A stretch of DNA of 64,000 nucleotides from Variovorax gossypii (GTDB lineage Bacteria; Pseudomonadota; Gammaproteobacteria; Burkholderiales; Burkholderiaceae_C). The notes beneath the pieces were generated by a model, which saw only the letters and a program-made list of their open reading frames with translations, had not been told where the DNA came from and did not search any database. A program made the position numbers and the translations under genes. The stretch is from the NCBI RefSeq assembly GCF_003965815.1, contig NZ_RXOE01000004.1, forward strand, positions 124,001 to 188,000. The letters run 5' to 3'. How positions within the stretch are numbered: the stretch's first letter is position 1; each line of letters starts with the position of its first letter. Positions 1-9,035 of this stretch are shown here, piece by piece.

Positions 1-146
1 CGATCGGCGCGTCGATCGGCATCGCCCTGGGCAACGGGAGCGAAACCCCGCAGGACCTGCTCGCCGCGGCCGACAAGGCGATGTACCGGGCCAAGCAGGG
101 CGGGCGCGGCAGCTATGCGATGACGGGCGTGGCGACCGGGACGTAA
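1..146 (+). CDS. GGDEF diguanylate cyclase, C-terminal fragment
   Basis: Only the last 48 codons are present; the reading frame begins at base 3 and stops with TAA at 144-146. The visible residues include SIGIA, then a DLLAAADKAMYRAKQ-type helix and a GGRG turn, which is the characteristic end of GGDEF domains that make cyclic di-GMP. The GGDEF active-site motif and any sensory domain lie upstream of the window, so activity and input signal cannot be judged. The chain ends about a dozen residues after the domain, so nothing follows GGDEF in this protein. Confidence 0.85.
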   Translation, partial: IGASIGIALGNGSETPQDLLAAADKAMYRAKQGGRGSYAMTGVATGT

Positions 147-167
147 GCCCTGGCGCCGCTTCGGCTC

Positions 168-1046
168 CTACGCCGGCATGTCGGTACGCGGCAGCCGCAG
201 GTGCTTCTTCAGCGTCTCGAACACCTGCCGCGTGACCGGGTTCACCACGTGGCTGCGCACGTAGAGGTAGTAGGCCAGGTCGGGCAGCCTGGGCATGCCG
301 TCGCCCGCGCCGAGCACGCGCAGGCCGGCGTCGAGCTGCTCCACGCCGCGCGCCGTCACGCCCAGCCCGGCTCGCAGCGCGGCCTTGATGCCGATCAGGC
401 TCGACGAGGTGTAGCGCGGCGTCCAGGCCACGCCCGCCGTGTCGAGCGCCTCGTGGCCGATGCGGCGGAAGATGCTGGGCCCGTCGGCCATGATGAGCGG
501 CACCGGCTTGGTCGGGTCGTGCACGTAGCTCGCGGCGCACAGCCACACGGTGGGCGAGTTGCGCAGCACCACGCCCTCGAACTGCGACTGCGCGTCGGCT
601 CGGTTGGAGATGATCATGTCGACCTCGCCGCTCTTGAGCGAAGTCATCAGGTAGGGGCTGCGGCCGATGTGGATGTCCAGCTGCAGCAGCGGCGAGGTGC
701 GCGCCACCTCGGCCAGCAGCAGCGGCAGCATGGTCTCGGCCACGTCGTGCGGCGCGCCGATGCGCAGGTTGCCCTCCAGCTGCCCCTGCCGCAGGCTGCG
801 CAGCGCCTCGTCGTTCAGCGCCAGCATGTGGTGCGCGTAGGTGAGCAGCCTCTCGCCGTGCTCCGTCAGCCGCTTCTGCCGGCCCTGCTTGACGAACAGC
901 GGGTGGCCGATCTGCTCTTCCAGCCGCTGCATCTGCTGCGTGATGGCCGACTGCGTGCGCCCCAGGTGCACGGCGGCGGCGGCAAAGCTGTGGAGGCTGA
1001 CGACGGCCGCGAAGGAGCGCAGCAACTCGAGATCTAGCGTGGGCAT
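168..1046 (-). CDS. LysR-family transcriptional regulator
   Basis: A 292-residue protein of normal LysR length. Residues about 4-62 form the winged helix-turn-helix (LELLRSFAAVVSLHSFAAAA, then GRTQSAITQQMQRLEEQIG), and the rest is the substrate-binding-like effector domain. It is transcribed divergently from the thiol dioxygenase-like gene at 1153, with about 105 bp between them. That is the classic arrangement for a LysR protein controlling the neighbouring operon, so it probably senses an organosulfur intermediate; this is inference. An imperfect inverted repeat lies directly upstream of its start codon and could be the autoregulatory site. Confidence 0.92.
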   Translation of the reverse strand: MPTLDLELLRSFAAVVSLHSFAAAAVHLGRTQSAITQQMQRLEEQIGHPLFVKQGRQKRLTEHGERLLTYAHHMLALNDEALRSLRQGQLEGNLRIGAPHDVAETMLPLLLAEVARTSPLLQLDIHIGRSPYLMTSLKSGEVDMIISNRADAQSQFEGVVLRNSPTVWLCAASYVHDPTKPVPLIMADGPSIFRRIGHEALDTAGVAWTPRYTSSSLIGIKAALRAGLGVTARGVEQLDAGLRVLGAGDGMPRLPDLAYYLYVRSHVVNPVTRQVFETLKKHLRLPRTDMPA

Positions 1047-1047
1047 A

Positions 1048-1064
1048 CATCAATTTTATTAATG
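1048..1064. promoter_or_regulatory. Candidate LysR operator between divergent genes
   Basis: CATCAAT-TTT-ATTAATG is an imperfect inverted repeat (6 of 7 arm positions pair) in an AT-rich patch of an otherwise GC-rich region. It lies 2 bp upstream of the lysR start and about 90 bp upstream of the divergent operon. Its size and position suit a LysR recognition site, but no binding evidence exists. Confidence 0.35.
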
Positions 1065-1152
1065 TGTTTACTGCGTCGGCTGGATTGTTGCGTCACGCCC
1101 CCGTCACTACAGTGGATGCACACGAAACAGGCAACCCCACTGGAGAAACCGC

Positions 1153-1743
1153 ATGAGCACCCCATCCGAGCAACGCAGCCGGGCCGTCGAGGCGTCCATC
1201 GCCGAGATGAAGAAAGCCATCGGCGGCGCTGAAGCCACCCGCGAAAAACTCGACGTGGTGCTCGATTCGCTGCAAGGCCTGGCCGCGCACACCGAATACT
1301 GGGGCGCCGCCGACTTCCCACCGCCCGAGGCCGGTGAGCACCAGGCCCGCTACCTGATCGCCGAGGACCCGGACCAGAGCTATGCGCTCTACCTGAACGT
1401 GATGCGCCCGGGCAAGAAGATCGTTCCGCACAACCACACGACCTGGGCCTGCATCGCGGCCGTGGAAGGCACCGAGCACAACCGCGTGTACGAGCGCACC
1501 GACGACGGCAGCGTGCCGGGCGTGGGCAAGCTGAAGCAGACCGAGCTGGTGGTCGTCGCGCCGGGCAAGGGCATCGCGCTGATGCCCGAGGACATCCACT
1601 CGGTCGAGATCCAGGGCGAGCAGGTCATCCGCCACCTGCACATGTACGGCCGCGCCCTCGAGACGCTGAACAGCCGCACCGCCTACGACCTGGCTGCCGG
1701 CACGTACCAGACCATGGGCATCGGCGTGCAGACGCGCCGCTAG
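1153..1743 (+). CDS. Cysteine/thiol dioxygenase-like cupin protein
   Basis: A 196-residue double-stranded beta-helix protein. The cupin metal motif is visible: PHNHTTWAC gives H93 and H95, with C100 where mammalian cysteine dioxygenase has its crosslinking cysteine, and the third histidine is probably H149 in PEDIHSV. Known relatives are non-heme iron dioxygenases that turn thiols such as cysteine, 3-mercaptopropionate or mercaptosuccinate into sulfinates; the substrate here is unknown. GGAG lies a suitable distance before the ATG. It is the first gene of a four-gene plus-strand operon with rhodanese, Bug receptor and PLP lyase, which supports organosulfur catabolism. Confidence 0.8.
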   Translation: MSTPSEQRSRAVEASIAEMKKAIGGAEATREKLDVVLDSLQGLAAHTEYWGAADFPPPEAGEHQARYLIAEDPDQSYALYLNVMRPGKKIVPHNHTTWACIAAVEGTEHNRVYERTDDGSVPGVGKLKQTELVVVAPGKGIALMPEDIHSVEIQGEQVIRHLHMYGRALETLNSRTAYDLAAGTYQTMGIGVQTRR

Positions 1744-1830
1744 CCGCGGCTTCCCCATTCACATCCCTTCCTCATGCGGGCCGCGCGCCGTGGCCCCGCA
1801 GGACTTCGTTCGTCCCGACGACTTTCCCTC

Positions 1831-3414
1831 ATGACTTCCTTCATCGACCCGAAGACCCTCAAATCCTGGCTGCACGACGGCGGCGAGATCGCATTGCTCG
1901 ACGTGCGCGAGCACGGCCAGTACGGCGAGGCGCACCTGTTCTACGGCATCCCCCTGCCCTTCAGCCGGCTGGAGCTCGACGCGCCGCGCCTCGTGCCGCG
2001 CCGCGGCGCACGCACGGTTGTCTACGACGAGGGCGACGGCACCAAGGTCGCCGAGCGCGCCGCCGCGCGGCTCGCCGCGCTGGGCTACACCGACGTGCAC
2101 GTGCTGCAGGGCGGCGCCCCCGCATGGAAGGCGGCGGGCTACGTGCTCTTCGCGGGCGTGAACCTGCCTTCGAAGACCTTCGGCGAGCTGGCCGAAGAGG
2201 TCTATCACACGCCCCGCGTCAGCGCCGACCAGCTGGCCGACATGCTGGCGCGCAAGGACAAGGTGGTGGTGCTCGACGGCCGCCCCACCGGCGAGTTCCG
2301 CAAGATGAACATCCCCGGCGCCACCTGCTGCCCCAACGGCGAGCTGGCCTACCGCGTGCGCCGGCTGGTGCCCGACACCACCACGCCCATCGTCATCAAC
2401 TGCGCAGGCCGCACGCGCAGCATCATCGGTGCGCAGACGCTCATCAGCCTCGGCCTGCCCAACCCGGTGTATGCGCTGGAGAACGGCACGCAGGGCTGGT
2501 ACCTCAACGACCACAAGCTGGAGCACGGCGGCACGCAGCGCTACGCCGACGACAGCGGCAACACCGACCTGCGTCCCGCCGCGAAGGCGCTGGCCGCGCG
2601 CTTCGACGTGCCGAGCGTGAACGCGCAGACCGTGCGCCAGTGGGCCGACGACGCGGGCCGCAGCCTGTTCCTGTGCGACGTGCGCACTCCGGAAGAATTC
2701 GCGGCCGGCAGCCTGCCCGGCGCACAGCACACGCCCGGCGGCCAGCTGATGCAGGCTGGCGACCAGTACTTCGGCGTGCGCGGCGCGCGGCTGGTGCTGT
2801 TCGACAACGACGGCGTGCGCGCGCCCACCATCGCGAGCTGGCTGCGGCAGATGGGGCATGACGCGAGCGTGCTCGAAGGTGGCCTGGCGAGCGGGCTCTC
2901 GCTCGCACCGGTTGCGGCACCAGTGGCGCCCGCGCTGGCCACCATCGACGCGCAGGCCCTCGCGGCACGCATCGAGCGCAACGACGTGGCGGTGATCGAC
3001 CTGCGCGGCAGCATGCAGTTTCGCGCCGGCCACATTGCGCAGGCGCGCTGGTCGATCCGGCCTCGCCTCGCGGCCGATGTGAAGAGCGAGACCCGCCAGC
3101 TGGTGCTGATCGCCGACGACGCGGCGCTCGCCGCATGGGCGGCCGCCTCCGAACTCGCCGGCATCTCGCCCGCCCCGCTGCTGCTGGCGGGCGGCATGGC
3201 CGCCTGGAGCGCCGCCGGCCTGCCGGTGGAAGCCACTCCCGCACTGCCCGCCGATGCGGACTGCATCGACTACCTGTTCTTCGTGCACGACCGGCACGAC
3301 GGCAACAAGGAAGCCGCGCGCCGCTACCTCGCATGGGAGACCGGCCTGGTCGCGCAGCTCGATGCGCAGGAGCGCGCGGCCTTCCGGCTGCCCGCCGCCG
3401 CATCGCACGGCTGA
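1831..3414 (+). CDS. Four-domain rhodanese-like sulfurtransferase
   Basis: Starting at the MTSFID methionine gives 527 residues; the open frame extends upstream to 1774 but that part looks non-coding. Four rhodanese modules follow one another, at about residues 8-105, 130-235, 262-355 and 372-468. Only the second carries a catalytic-loop cysteine (NCAGRTRS, C191); the others have YDEGDG, FDNDG and IADD at that place. Rhodaneses move sulfane sulfur from a donor to an acceptor. The three Cys-less modules are probably structural or binding units, as in other multidomain rhodaneses. Located 87 bp after the dioxygenase-like gene and 71 bp before the Bug receptor. Confidence 0.87.
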   Translation: MTSFIDPKTLKSWLHDGGEIALLDVREHGQYGEAHLFYGIPLPFSRLELDAPRLVPRRGARTVVYDEGDGTKVAERAAARLAALGYTDVHVLQGGAPAWKAAGYVLFAGVNLPSKTFGELAEEVYHTPRVSADQLADMLARKDKVVVLDGRPTGEFRKMNIPGATCCPNGELAYRVRRLVPDTTTPIVINCAGRTRSIIGAQTLISLGLPNPVYALENGTQGWYLNDHKLEHGGTQRYADDSGNTDLRPAAKALAARFDVPSVNAQTVRQWADDAGRSLFLCDVRTPEEFAAGSLPGAQHTPGGQLMQAGDQYFGVRGARLVLFDNDGVRAPTIASWLRQMGHDASVLEGGLASGLSLAPVAAPVAPALATIDAQALAARIERNDVAVIDLRGSMQFRAGHIAQARWSIRPRLAADVKSETRQLVLIADDAALAAWAAASELAGISPAPLLLAGGMAAWSAAGLPVEATPALPADADCIDYLFFVHDRHDGNKEAARRYLAWETGLVAQLDAQERAAFRLPAAASHG

Positions 3415-3485
3415 CCTGCCCGCCAGCCAGCCAACGGTCCCGCTTTCTGTTCGTCCTTGTCAGTTCCTATTCCAGGAGTTTCGTC

Positions 3486-4496
3486 ATGTCGTTCGCCAGC
3501 CGCATCCCGCATATCGCCCGTCTCGCCGTCGCAGCCGCCTGGCTCTCGGCACTCGCACTGCAGCCAGCCACAGCCGAACCGATGGCGCCGCGAAACGGCT
3601 TCCCGTCGCAACCGGTGAAGTTCATCTCGCCGTTCCCGCCGGGCGGCGGCAACGACGCCACCGCGCGCCTCGTCACCACGCGCCTGCCGGAAATCATGGG
3701 ACAGCCCGCCGTGGTCGACAACCGGGGCGGCGCCGGCGGCAACATCGGCGCCAAGGCCGTGGCCGATGCCAAGGCCGACGGCTACACGGTGCTGACCTCG
3801 CAGGTGTCGATCATGGCCGTGAACCCGTCGCTGTATGCGTCGCCCGGCTTCGATCCGATCAAGAACTTCGTTCCCATCACGCAGATCAACGCCGCTCCGC
3901 TCGCGCTGGTGGTGGAAGCCAACTCGCCCATCAAGAGCTTCGCCGACCTCGCCGCCAAGGCGAAGGCGAGCCCCGGCAAGGTGACCTACGCGACGCCGGG
4001 CAACGGCACGCTGTCGCACCTCGTCGGCGTGGTGCTCGCGAAGGACAACGGCGTGGAAATGACGCACGTGCCCTACAAGGGCGCCGGCCCCGCGCTCACC
4101 GACCTGATCGGCGGGCAGGTCGACGTGATGGTCACCTCCACCGCATCGGTGGCCGGCATGGTGCAAGGCGGCAAGCTGCGCGTGCTGGCCGTTACCAGCC
4201 CGCGCCGCATCGGCGTGTTCGCCAAGGTGCCCACGCTGGAAGAGCTGGGCTATCACGGCGCGCGATTCGAGGACTGGTACGGCTTCTTCGCCCCCGCCGG
4301 CACACCGCCCGAGCGCGTGGCCTTCCTCAACGAAGCCATCGTGCGCACCCTGCGCATGCCCGAAGTGAGCAAGCTCGTCACCGACGGCGGCAGCGAGGTG
4401 GTGGCAAGCACGCCCGAGGCCTTCGCCGCGCAGCTGAAGCAGGACATCGATCGCTGGTCGCGCATCGTCAAGCTTTCCGGTGCGCGCGCCGACTGA
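3486..4496 (+). CDS. Bug/TctC-family periplasmic solute receptor
   Basis: A 336-residue secreted protein. The chosen ATG gives a clean signal peptide (basic SRIPHIAR, hydrophobic stretch, ALALQPATAEP). The mature part carries family hallmarks: FPPGGGNDATAR near the N-terminus, VVDNRGGAGGNIGAKAVA, and HVPYKGAGPALTDLIGGQVD. Bug proteins bind carboxylates and related anions in the periplasm; many have no dedicated transporter beside them, as here. Sitting between a rhodanese and a C-S lyase-like gene, it may capture the organosulfur substrate, but the ligand cannot be read from sequence. Confidence 0.93.
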   Translation: MSFASRIPHIARLAVAAAWLSALALQPATAEPMAPRNGFPSQPVKFISPFPPGGGNDATARLVTTRLPEIMGQPAVVDNRGGAGGNIGAKAVADAKADGYTVLTSQVSIMAVNPSLYASPGFDPIKNFVPITQINAAPLALVVEANSPIKSFADLAAKAKASPGKVTYATPGNGTLSHLVGVVLAKDNGVEMTHVPYKGAGPALTDLIGGQVDVMVTSTASVAGMVQGGKLRVLAVTSPRRIGVFAKVPTLEELGYHGARFEDWYGFFAPAGTPPERVAFLNEAIVRTLRMPEVSKLVTDGGSEVVASTPEAFAAQLKQDIDRWSRIVKLSGARAD

Positions 4497-4556
4497 TTGG
4501 AGCAACATAGCGGGCCGCCCGCTCCTCGTCTTCTCTTCTCCTCGCCTCCTCTGCAC

Positions 4557-5762
4557 ATGTCCGACTCGCACAACGCTCCCGCCGACCTGAAGCTCGACAC
4601 CCGGCTCACCCGCACCGGCAAGACCGCGTCGTACGCCGGCGGATCACCCGTCAACGTGCCTCTGGTGCGCGCGAGCACCGTGCTGTTCGACAGCGTGGGG
4701 GCGATGCGCGACGCACGGGCGCGGCGCGACGAGGAGCGCGTCTTCAGCTACGGCGCGCGCGGCACGCCGACCGCGTTCGCGCTGGAAGACGCGGTGAGCG
4801 AACTCGAGGGCGCCTACCGGACGCGGCTCTTTCCGACCGGCCTCGCCGCCATCGGCATGGTGCTGCTGTCGTACCTGAAGCCGGGCGACCACGTGCTGAT
4901 GTCGGACAGCGTGTACGAGCCCACGCGCAACCTCGTGCACTCGTTCCTGGAGCCGTACGGCATCCGCAGCTCGTTCTTCGCGGCGGACGGCAGCGGCATC
5001 GAGGAGCTGTTCGAGCCGAACACGCGGCTGGTGTACGCCGAGTGCCCCGGCTCGCTGGTCTACGAGATGTGCGACCTGCCGAAGCTCGCCGAACTGGCCC
5101 ACTCGCGCGGCGCGCTGCTCGCCGCCGACAACACCTGGGGCTCCGGCTGCCAGTACCGCCCTCTCGCGCTGGGCGCCGACATCTCGACGATGGCCGCCAC
5201 CAAGTACCTCTCGGGCCACTCCGACGTGATGATGGGCACCGTCGCCACGACCGAGGCCGCATGGCGCCCGCTCAACGAACGCTGCGACGCCTTCGGCATG
5301 ACCGTGAGCCCCGACGACGCATGGCTGGTGCTGCGCGGCATGCGCACGCTTTCAGCGCGCCTGCAGGTGCACGAGCGGCATGCGCTCGAAGTCGCGCACT
5401 GGCTGGAGAAGCGCCCCGAAGTCGCGACCGTGTTCTGCCCGGCCCTGTCTCAGCACCCGGGGCACGAGATCTGGAAGCGCGATTGCAGCGGAACGAACGG
5501 GCTGCTTTCCATCGAGCTGCAGCCGGGCGTCGAGAACGCAGCGGTCGAGCGCTTCGTCGATGCGCTCAGCCTCTTCGGGCGCGGCTCGTCATGGGGCGGC
5601 TACGAGAGCCTCGTCGCATGGACCAACATGCGCGCCGCGCGCAGCGTGACGGACTGGAGCAAGCGTGGGCCGGTGGTGCGGCTGCATGTTGGGCTTGAGG
5701 CGCCGGCGGATCTCACGGCGGATCTGGCGCGTGGGTTCGATGCGATGAACATGGTGACCTGA
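4557..5762 (+). CDS. PLP-dependent cystathionine beta-lyase-like enzyme
   Basis: 401 residues from the ATG at 4557; a TTG-initiated extension to 4497 is possible but has no conserved residues. It belongs to the Cys/Met-metabolism PLP family: the PLP lysine is K216 in MAATKYLSGHSDVMMG and the cofactor-binding aspartate is D191 in AADNTWGSG. Family members cleave cystathionine or cysteine C-S bonds (MetC) or make them. In this operon a C-S lyase releasing a thiol or sulfide from the imported compound is plausible. metC would be the nearest symbol, but the operon context makes a catabolic paralogue more likely, so none is assigned. Confidence 0.88.
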   Translation: MSDSHNAPADLKLDTRLTRTGKTASYAGGSPVNVPLVRASTVLFDSVGAMRDARARRDEERVFSYGARGTPTAFALEDAVSELEGAYRTRLFPTGLAAIGMVLLSYLKPGDHVLMSDSVYEPTRNLVHSFLEPYGIRSSFFAADGSGIEELFEPNTRLVYAECPGSLVYEMCDLPKLAELAHSRGALLAADNTWGSGCQYRPLALGADISTMAATKYLSGHSDVMMGTVATTEAAWRPLNERCDAFGMTVSPDDAWLVLRGMRTLSARLQVHERHALEVAHWLEKRPEVATVFCPALSQHPGHEIWKRDCSGTNGLLSIELQPGVENAAVERFVDALSLFGRGSSWGGYESLVAWTNMRAARSVTDWSKRGPVVRLHVGLEAPADLTADLARGFDAMNMVT

Positions 5763-5803
5763 GATCGAGCCTCCATGTGTCGCATGTCCTGGTCGCTGCG
5801 CGC

Positions 5804-6286
5804 CTACTTCCTCGGCCAGTCCAGCGATTGCGGCGTACTGAACTCCAGCACGGGCGATCCATTCTTGAAGGCATTGAACTGCACGAGGATCTTCTTTGCC
5901 TTCTTTGCCGATGCAATGAACTTGCCCGCGCCCTGTAGAAAGATCGTCTCGCTGCTGTGGTCAGCCGGCCCGTTGCCCCCGAAGCGCACCGGAGGCCCGT
6001 CGTCGAATTTGATCGTGACCTTGCAGTCATAGGTGCTGCAGAGCATCTGCCCCTTGTCGATCGAAATGAGGACATCAAGCCCGTACTGAGGATGCTGACG
6101 GACGGGGAGGTAGCCCCGGTTTTTTCCTTGATAGGGAAAGTCGAAATTCAGCAAGTTGTCCGAAACCGTCTGAGCGCTTGCAGATTTCTTCCCTGTCATC
6201 TTGTCGACCGACTCTTCGTAGTTCCAGCCTACGGCATGGGCGGCCGAACAAGCGGCCAACAGAACGGCAACGCCGAACCTTTTCAT
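5804..6286 (-). CDS. Secreted protein of unknown function
   Basis: 160 residues with a short signal peptide (MKRFGVAVLLAACSAAHA, cleavage about residue 18). The mature part starts WNYEESVDKMTGKK and has two cysteines (CSTYDC), which could pair in the periplasm. I do not recognise a family by name; small periplasmic proteins with a comparable VDKMTGKKS-type start occur in proteobacteria. It points toward the lyase operon and ends 41 bp from it, so it is transcribed separately. Its GC content is lower than that of its neighbours. Confidence 0.7.
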   Translation of the reverse strand: MKRFGVAVLLAACSAAHAVGWNYEESVDKMTGKKSASAQTVSDNLLNFDFPYQGKNRGYLPVRQHPQYGLDVLISIDKGQMLCSTYDCKVTIKFDDGPPVRFGGNGPADHSSETIFLQGAGKFIASAKKAKKILVQFNAFKNGSPVLEFSTPQSLDWPRK

Positions 6287-6369
6287 TTCCTCGCTCCTTT
6301 TACTGAAGGAGCAACCTTACCCCATGGGAAACGCCAGGGTGACGAAGGTCGGCTAGCGGTTTTCCCCGA

Positions 6370-7470
6370 TCAGCGCCCCAGATGCCTGTCGAAGAACCGC
6401 GCGATATCGCCGAACGCCTCCCTCGTCTCAGGCGCATCCGGATTGATGCCGTATTGCGCGTGCGACTGTCCCTCGTACACGTTGAGCTCGGCTTCCACGC
6501 CTGCGCGGCGCAGCTTGCGATGGGTACGCACGGTGTTCGACAGGAACAGGTCGCGCGTGCCGCTGGTCAGGATCGCGGGCGGAAAACCCTTGAAGTCGCC
6601 GTAGATCGGCGAGAGCTGCGGATCCTTCAGGTCGCGGCCCGCCGCGTACAGCAGCGCGGCGCGGCCGAGCCAGCCGTCCCAGGTGACGAGGATGTTGTCT
6701 ATCCATTCGTTGGTCTGGTAGCTGTCGCCGATCTTCGAGATGTCGGACCACGGTGTGCCCGGTGCGATGGCGGCGGGCAGCGGCACGTTCTCCGCCTTGG
6801 CGCGCAGCACCAGCGCCAGCGTCATTGCGCCGCCGGTGGAAGTGCCGAAGACCGCCATGTTCCTCGGCCTGTTGGTCTTCACCAATTCCTTCCATACGGC
6901 CATCGCGTCGTCCATGGCGGCCGGGTACGGGAAGTCCGGCGGCATGCGGTAGTCGACGGAGACGACCTTGTAGCCGCCGATGCCGGCCAGCAGGATCGCC
7001 TCGGGCAGGGCCGACTCGCCGGGGCCGAACACGTAGCCGCCGCCGTGCACGTGCATCAGCAGCCGCTTCTCGTTGCCGGGCGCGATCTTGTTGGGCGTGA
7101 CGATGAAGGCGTTCACGCCCGCGATCTTCGTGGCCTGCACGGAGACGCCGAGCTTCTGCTTCAGCGCGGGTATCGCAGCGATCACCGGCGCGGCGCGGCT
7201 GTTGGTGAGCTGCTTCCACTCCGCCGCGTCCTTGGGCGCCGCGTTGAAATGCGGCGGGTACGGCGCCGCGATCAGCGCCTGCATCTGCGGGCTCACCTCG
7301 TTCGTGGGCACGGGGCTGAGCTGGGCCGGCGAGCGCCGCCCGCCGGGCTGCGCATTGGCCGCGGCCTGTGCGGTGGCCTTCTCGGCATAGGTCTGCGGGG
7401 CTTGCGTGGAGCACGCAGACAGTACGACGGCAGCGAGCAGCGCCGCGGCGCGCGAGATCCTGGAAATCAT
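6370..7470 (-). CDS. Alpha/beta-hydrolase (HSL-type) lipoprotein esterase
   Basis: 366 residues from the ATG at 7470, chosen because it starts a lipoprotein signal ending in VVLSAC (lipid-modified Cys20); the frame extends 33 codons further but that part looks spurious. The oxyanion-hole motif HGGG is at residues 142-145 and the nucleophile elbow GTSTGG puts the serine at about 211, both typical of hormone-sensitive-lipase-like carboxylesterases. The DVYEGQSHAQ-like C-terminal region holds the likely catalytic histidine. It would act on short acyl esters at the periplasmic membrane face. Single gene, no clear operon. Confidence 0.87.
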   Translation of the reverse strand: MISRISRAAALLAAVVLSACSTQAPQTYAEKATAQAAANAQPGGRRSPAQLSPVPTNEVSPQMQALIAAPYPPHFNAAPKDAAEWKQLTNSRAAPVIAAIPALKQKLGVSVQATKIAGVNAFIVTPNKIAPGNEKRLLMHVHGGGYVFGPGESALPEAILLAGIGGYKVVSVDYRMPPDFPYPAAMDDAMAVWKELVKTNRPRNMAVFGTSTGGAMTLALVLRAKAENVPLPAAIAPGTPWSDISKIGDSYQTNEWIDNILVTWDGWLGRAALLYAAGRDLKDPQLSPIYGDFKGFPPAILTSGTRDLFLSNTVRTHRKLRRAGVEAELNVYEGQSHAQYGINPDAPETREAFGDIARFFDRHLGR

Positions 7471-7626
7471 CGGCTTCCTCTTCTTTGTCTTGTGGATGGC
7501 GCCGGCTGAAGGCCGTGCGCATCGATGCTCGCATTGCACGCACGCGGCAAGCACCCGTTGAAACCCCAAGCGAAGGCATCGCGATTGCGTCCGATGCGGA
7601 CAAAAGCACTCAGACGGAATGAAAAC

Positions 7627-8244
7627 TCAGCGCCACTGCGCCAATATCCGGCGCACTTCTTCGTCGGTGGTCGCACCGAACGATCGGTACCAGTTGCCGA
7701 CCGCGACGAAGGGCTCGGGCACGTGCATACACACCACCTCGTCGGCATGGGGCGCCTGGCCTTTCAACGCATCGCACGCGGTCGCACTGCCCACGGGCAC
7801 GGCCACGACGACAGACGCGGCACCGAGCGCCCGTGCCGCGATCACCGCCGCGCGCATCGAAAGACCGGTGGCGAGCCCGTCGTCGACCAGCAATGCCGTC
7901 ATGCCGCGCAGGTCCAGCGGCGCGCAGTGCTCGCGGTACTCGTGCTCGCGCCGCTGCAGTTCGCGTCGCTCGCGTTTCAGGACGCGCGCCACGCCCGGCA
8001 CGTCTTCGCCGGTCACGTGGATGCCGCCCGTGGCGATGGCGCCGACTGCGTATTCCTCATGGCCTGGGAAGCCCAGCTTGCGCACGACCAGCACGTCGAG
8101 CGGAAGGTTCAGCGCCCGAGCCACCTCGGCGCCCACCGGCACGCCGCCCCGCGGCAATGCGAGCACGATGCAGCGCTGCGCATCGCGGTAGTGGCTCAGC
8201 AGCGTCGCCAGTTGCCGGCCGGCATCGGTTCGATCCCTGAACAT
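7627..8244 (-). CDS. Phosphoribosyltransferase-family protein
   Basis: 205 residues starting MFRDRTDAGRQLA. The frame continues upstream to 8388 through sequence that overlaps the next gene, so the internal ATG is preferred. The PRPP-binding loop is clear (MTALLVDDGLATGLSMRAA), as is the N-terminal VLALPRGGVPVGAEVA stretch. Relatives are often annotated as phosphoribosyltransferases beside phosphatases or stress genes; their substrate is unknown. It lies 22 bp downstream of the membrane-protein gene at 8267 on the same strand, so the two are probably cotranscribed. Confidence 0.85.
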   Translation of the reverse strand: MFRDRTDAGRQLATLLSHYRDAQRCIVLALPRGGVPVGAEVARALNLPLDVLVVRKLGFPGHEEYAVGAIATGGIHVTGEDVPGVARVLKRERRELQRREHEYREHCAPLDLRGMTALLVDDGLATGLSMRAAVIAARALGAASVVVAVPVGSATACDALKGQAPHADEVVCMHVPEPFVAVGNWYRSFGATTDEEVRRILAQWR

Positions 8245-8266
8245 GGCATGCCTCTTTGCACGCGCC

Positions 8267-8959
8267 TCATCCGTGGCCGCCCGGCGCGCGAGCGTCGCCG
8301 CCTTCGAGGACGGTTTCGGCGCGCATGCCCATGCCACCGCCGCCGCCTCCGCCGGTCCCACCCTTCGAACCGCCACCGCGCCCGCCACCAGCGCCCTCGC
8401 CGCGCGCGGGCGCGCCCTTGGCTCGCACGGGGCCCTGCCTGGGAATGCTCAGTTCCGCCGGAACGGGGTCGAGGTCGAGCACATCGCGGATGAAGGTGCG
8501 CAGCGCCACGACCAACTCGGCAGTCTCGACCGCCCGGCCCGCGACCATGTCGTTGGCCACCTTGATCGCGAGGCGCACGTGCGTCTCGGTGCCCAGCAGG
8601 ATCACGTCGGAGAGCGCAGCCTCCACGGCATCGCGGATGCGCCGGCGGCGGTCCGATGCGGACAGGTCGGCATGGCCCGCCGCATCCTCCGGCGAAGCGG
8701 CTTCGGCCCGCTGCCTGAGCTCACGCAGATGGCTGGGGTCGACGGCCAGGTCGCCGGTGAACGAGCCACCCAGCACCTTGTAGGCCGCGATGAGTGTCTT
8801 CAGCCGCTCGTTGATCTGGCGGTTCTGCCGCTCGCGCCGCTGCTGCACGCCGTGCATCACCAGCAGGCGGATGCCGACCGCCACGACGGAAACCAGCACC
8901 AGTCCCAGCAGCGTCGTGAAGAGGCCCTGCCAGGAACTGAAGTCGAGCACATTGCGCAT
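8267..8959 (-). CDS. Single-pass membrane protein with Gly-rich tail, unknown
   Basis: 230 residues. One membrane segment at about 12-35 (LFTTLLGLVLVSVVAVGIRLLV) is followed by a charged helical region (QQRRERQNRQINERLKTLI) and a mainly helical domain to about residue 170. The last 50 residues are almost entirely Gly, Arg and Ala and probably disordered. I do not recognise a characterised family. Probably the first gene of a two-gene transcript with the phosphoribosyltransferase. A tandem 31-bp duplication lies just upstream. Confidence 0.7.
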   Translation of the reverse strand: MRNVLDFSSWQGLFTTLLGLVLVSVVAVGIRLLVMHGVQQRRERQNRQINERLKTLIAAYKVLGGSFTGDLAVDPSHLRELRQRAEAASPEDAAGHADLSASDRRRRIRDAVEAALSDVILLGTETHVRLAIKVANDMVAGRAVETAELVVALRTFIRDVLDLDPVPAELSIPRQGPVRAKGAPARGEGAGGGRGGGSKGGTGGGGGGGMGMRAETVLEGGDARAPGGHG

Positions 8960-9035
8960 GGTTGACTGTCCTCGCGTCGAGGGCTACCGGATGCCCTCGC
9001 CATGTGGCATTGTGCGACCGGCGCACGGGCGCCGC

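Noticed and set aside
1759..3408. A 549-codon open frame on the minus strand opposite the rhodanese gene
   Set aside because: It is antisense to a gene with clear domains, is rich in Arg, Ala, Gly and His, and shows no family signature; long antisense frames are expected at this GC content.
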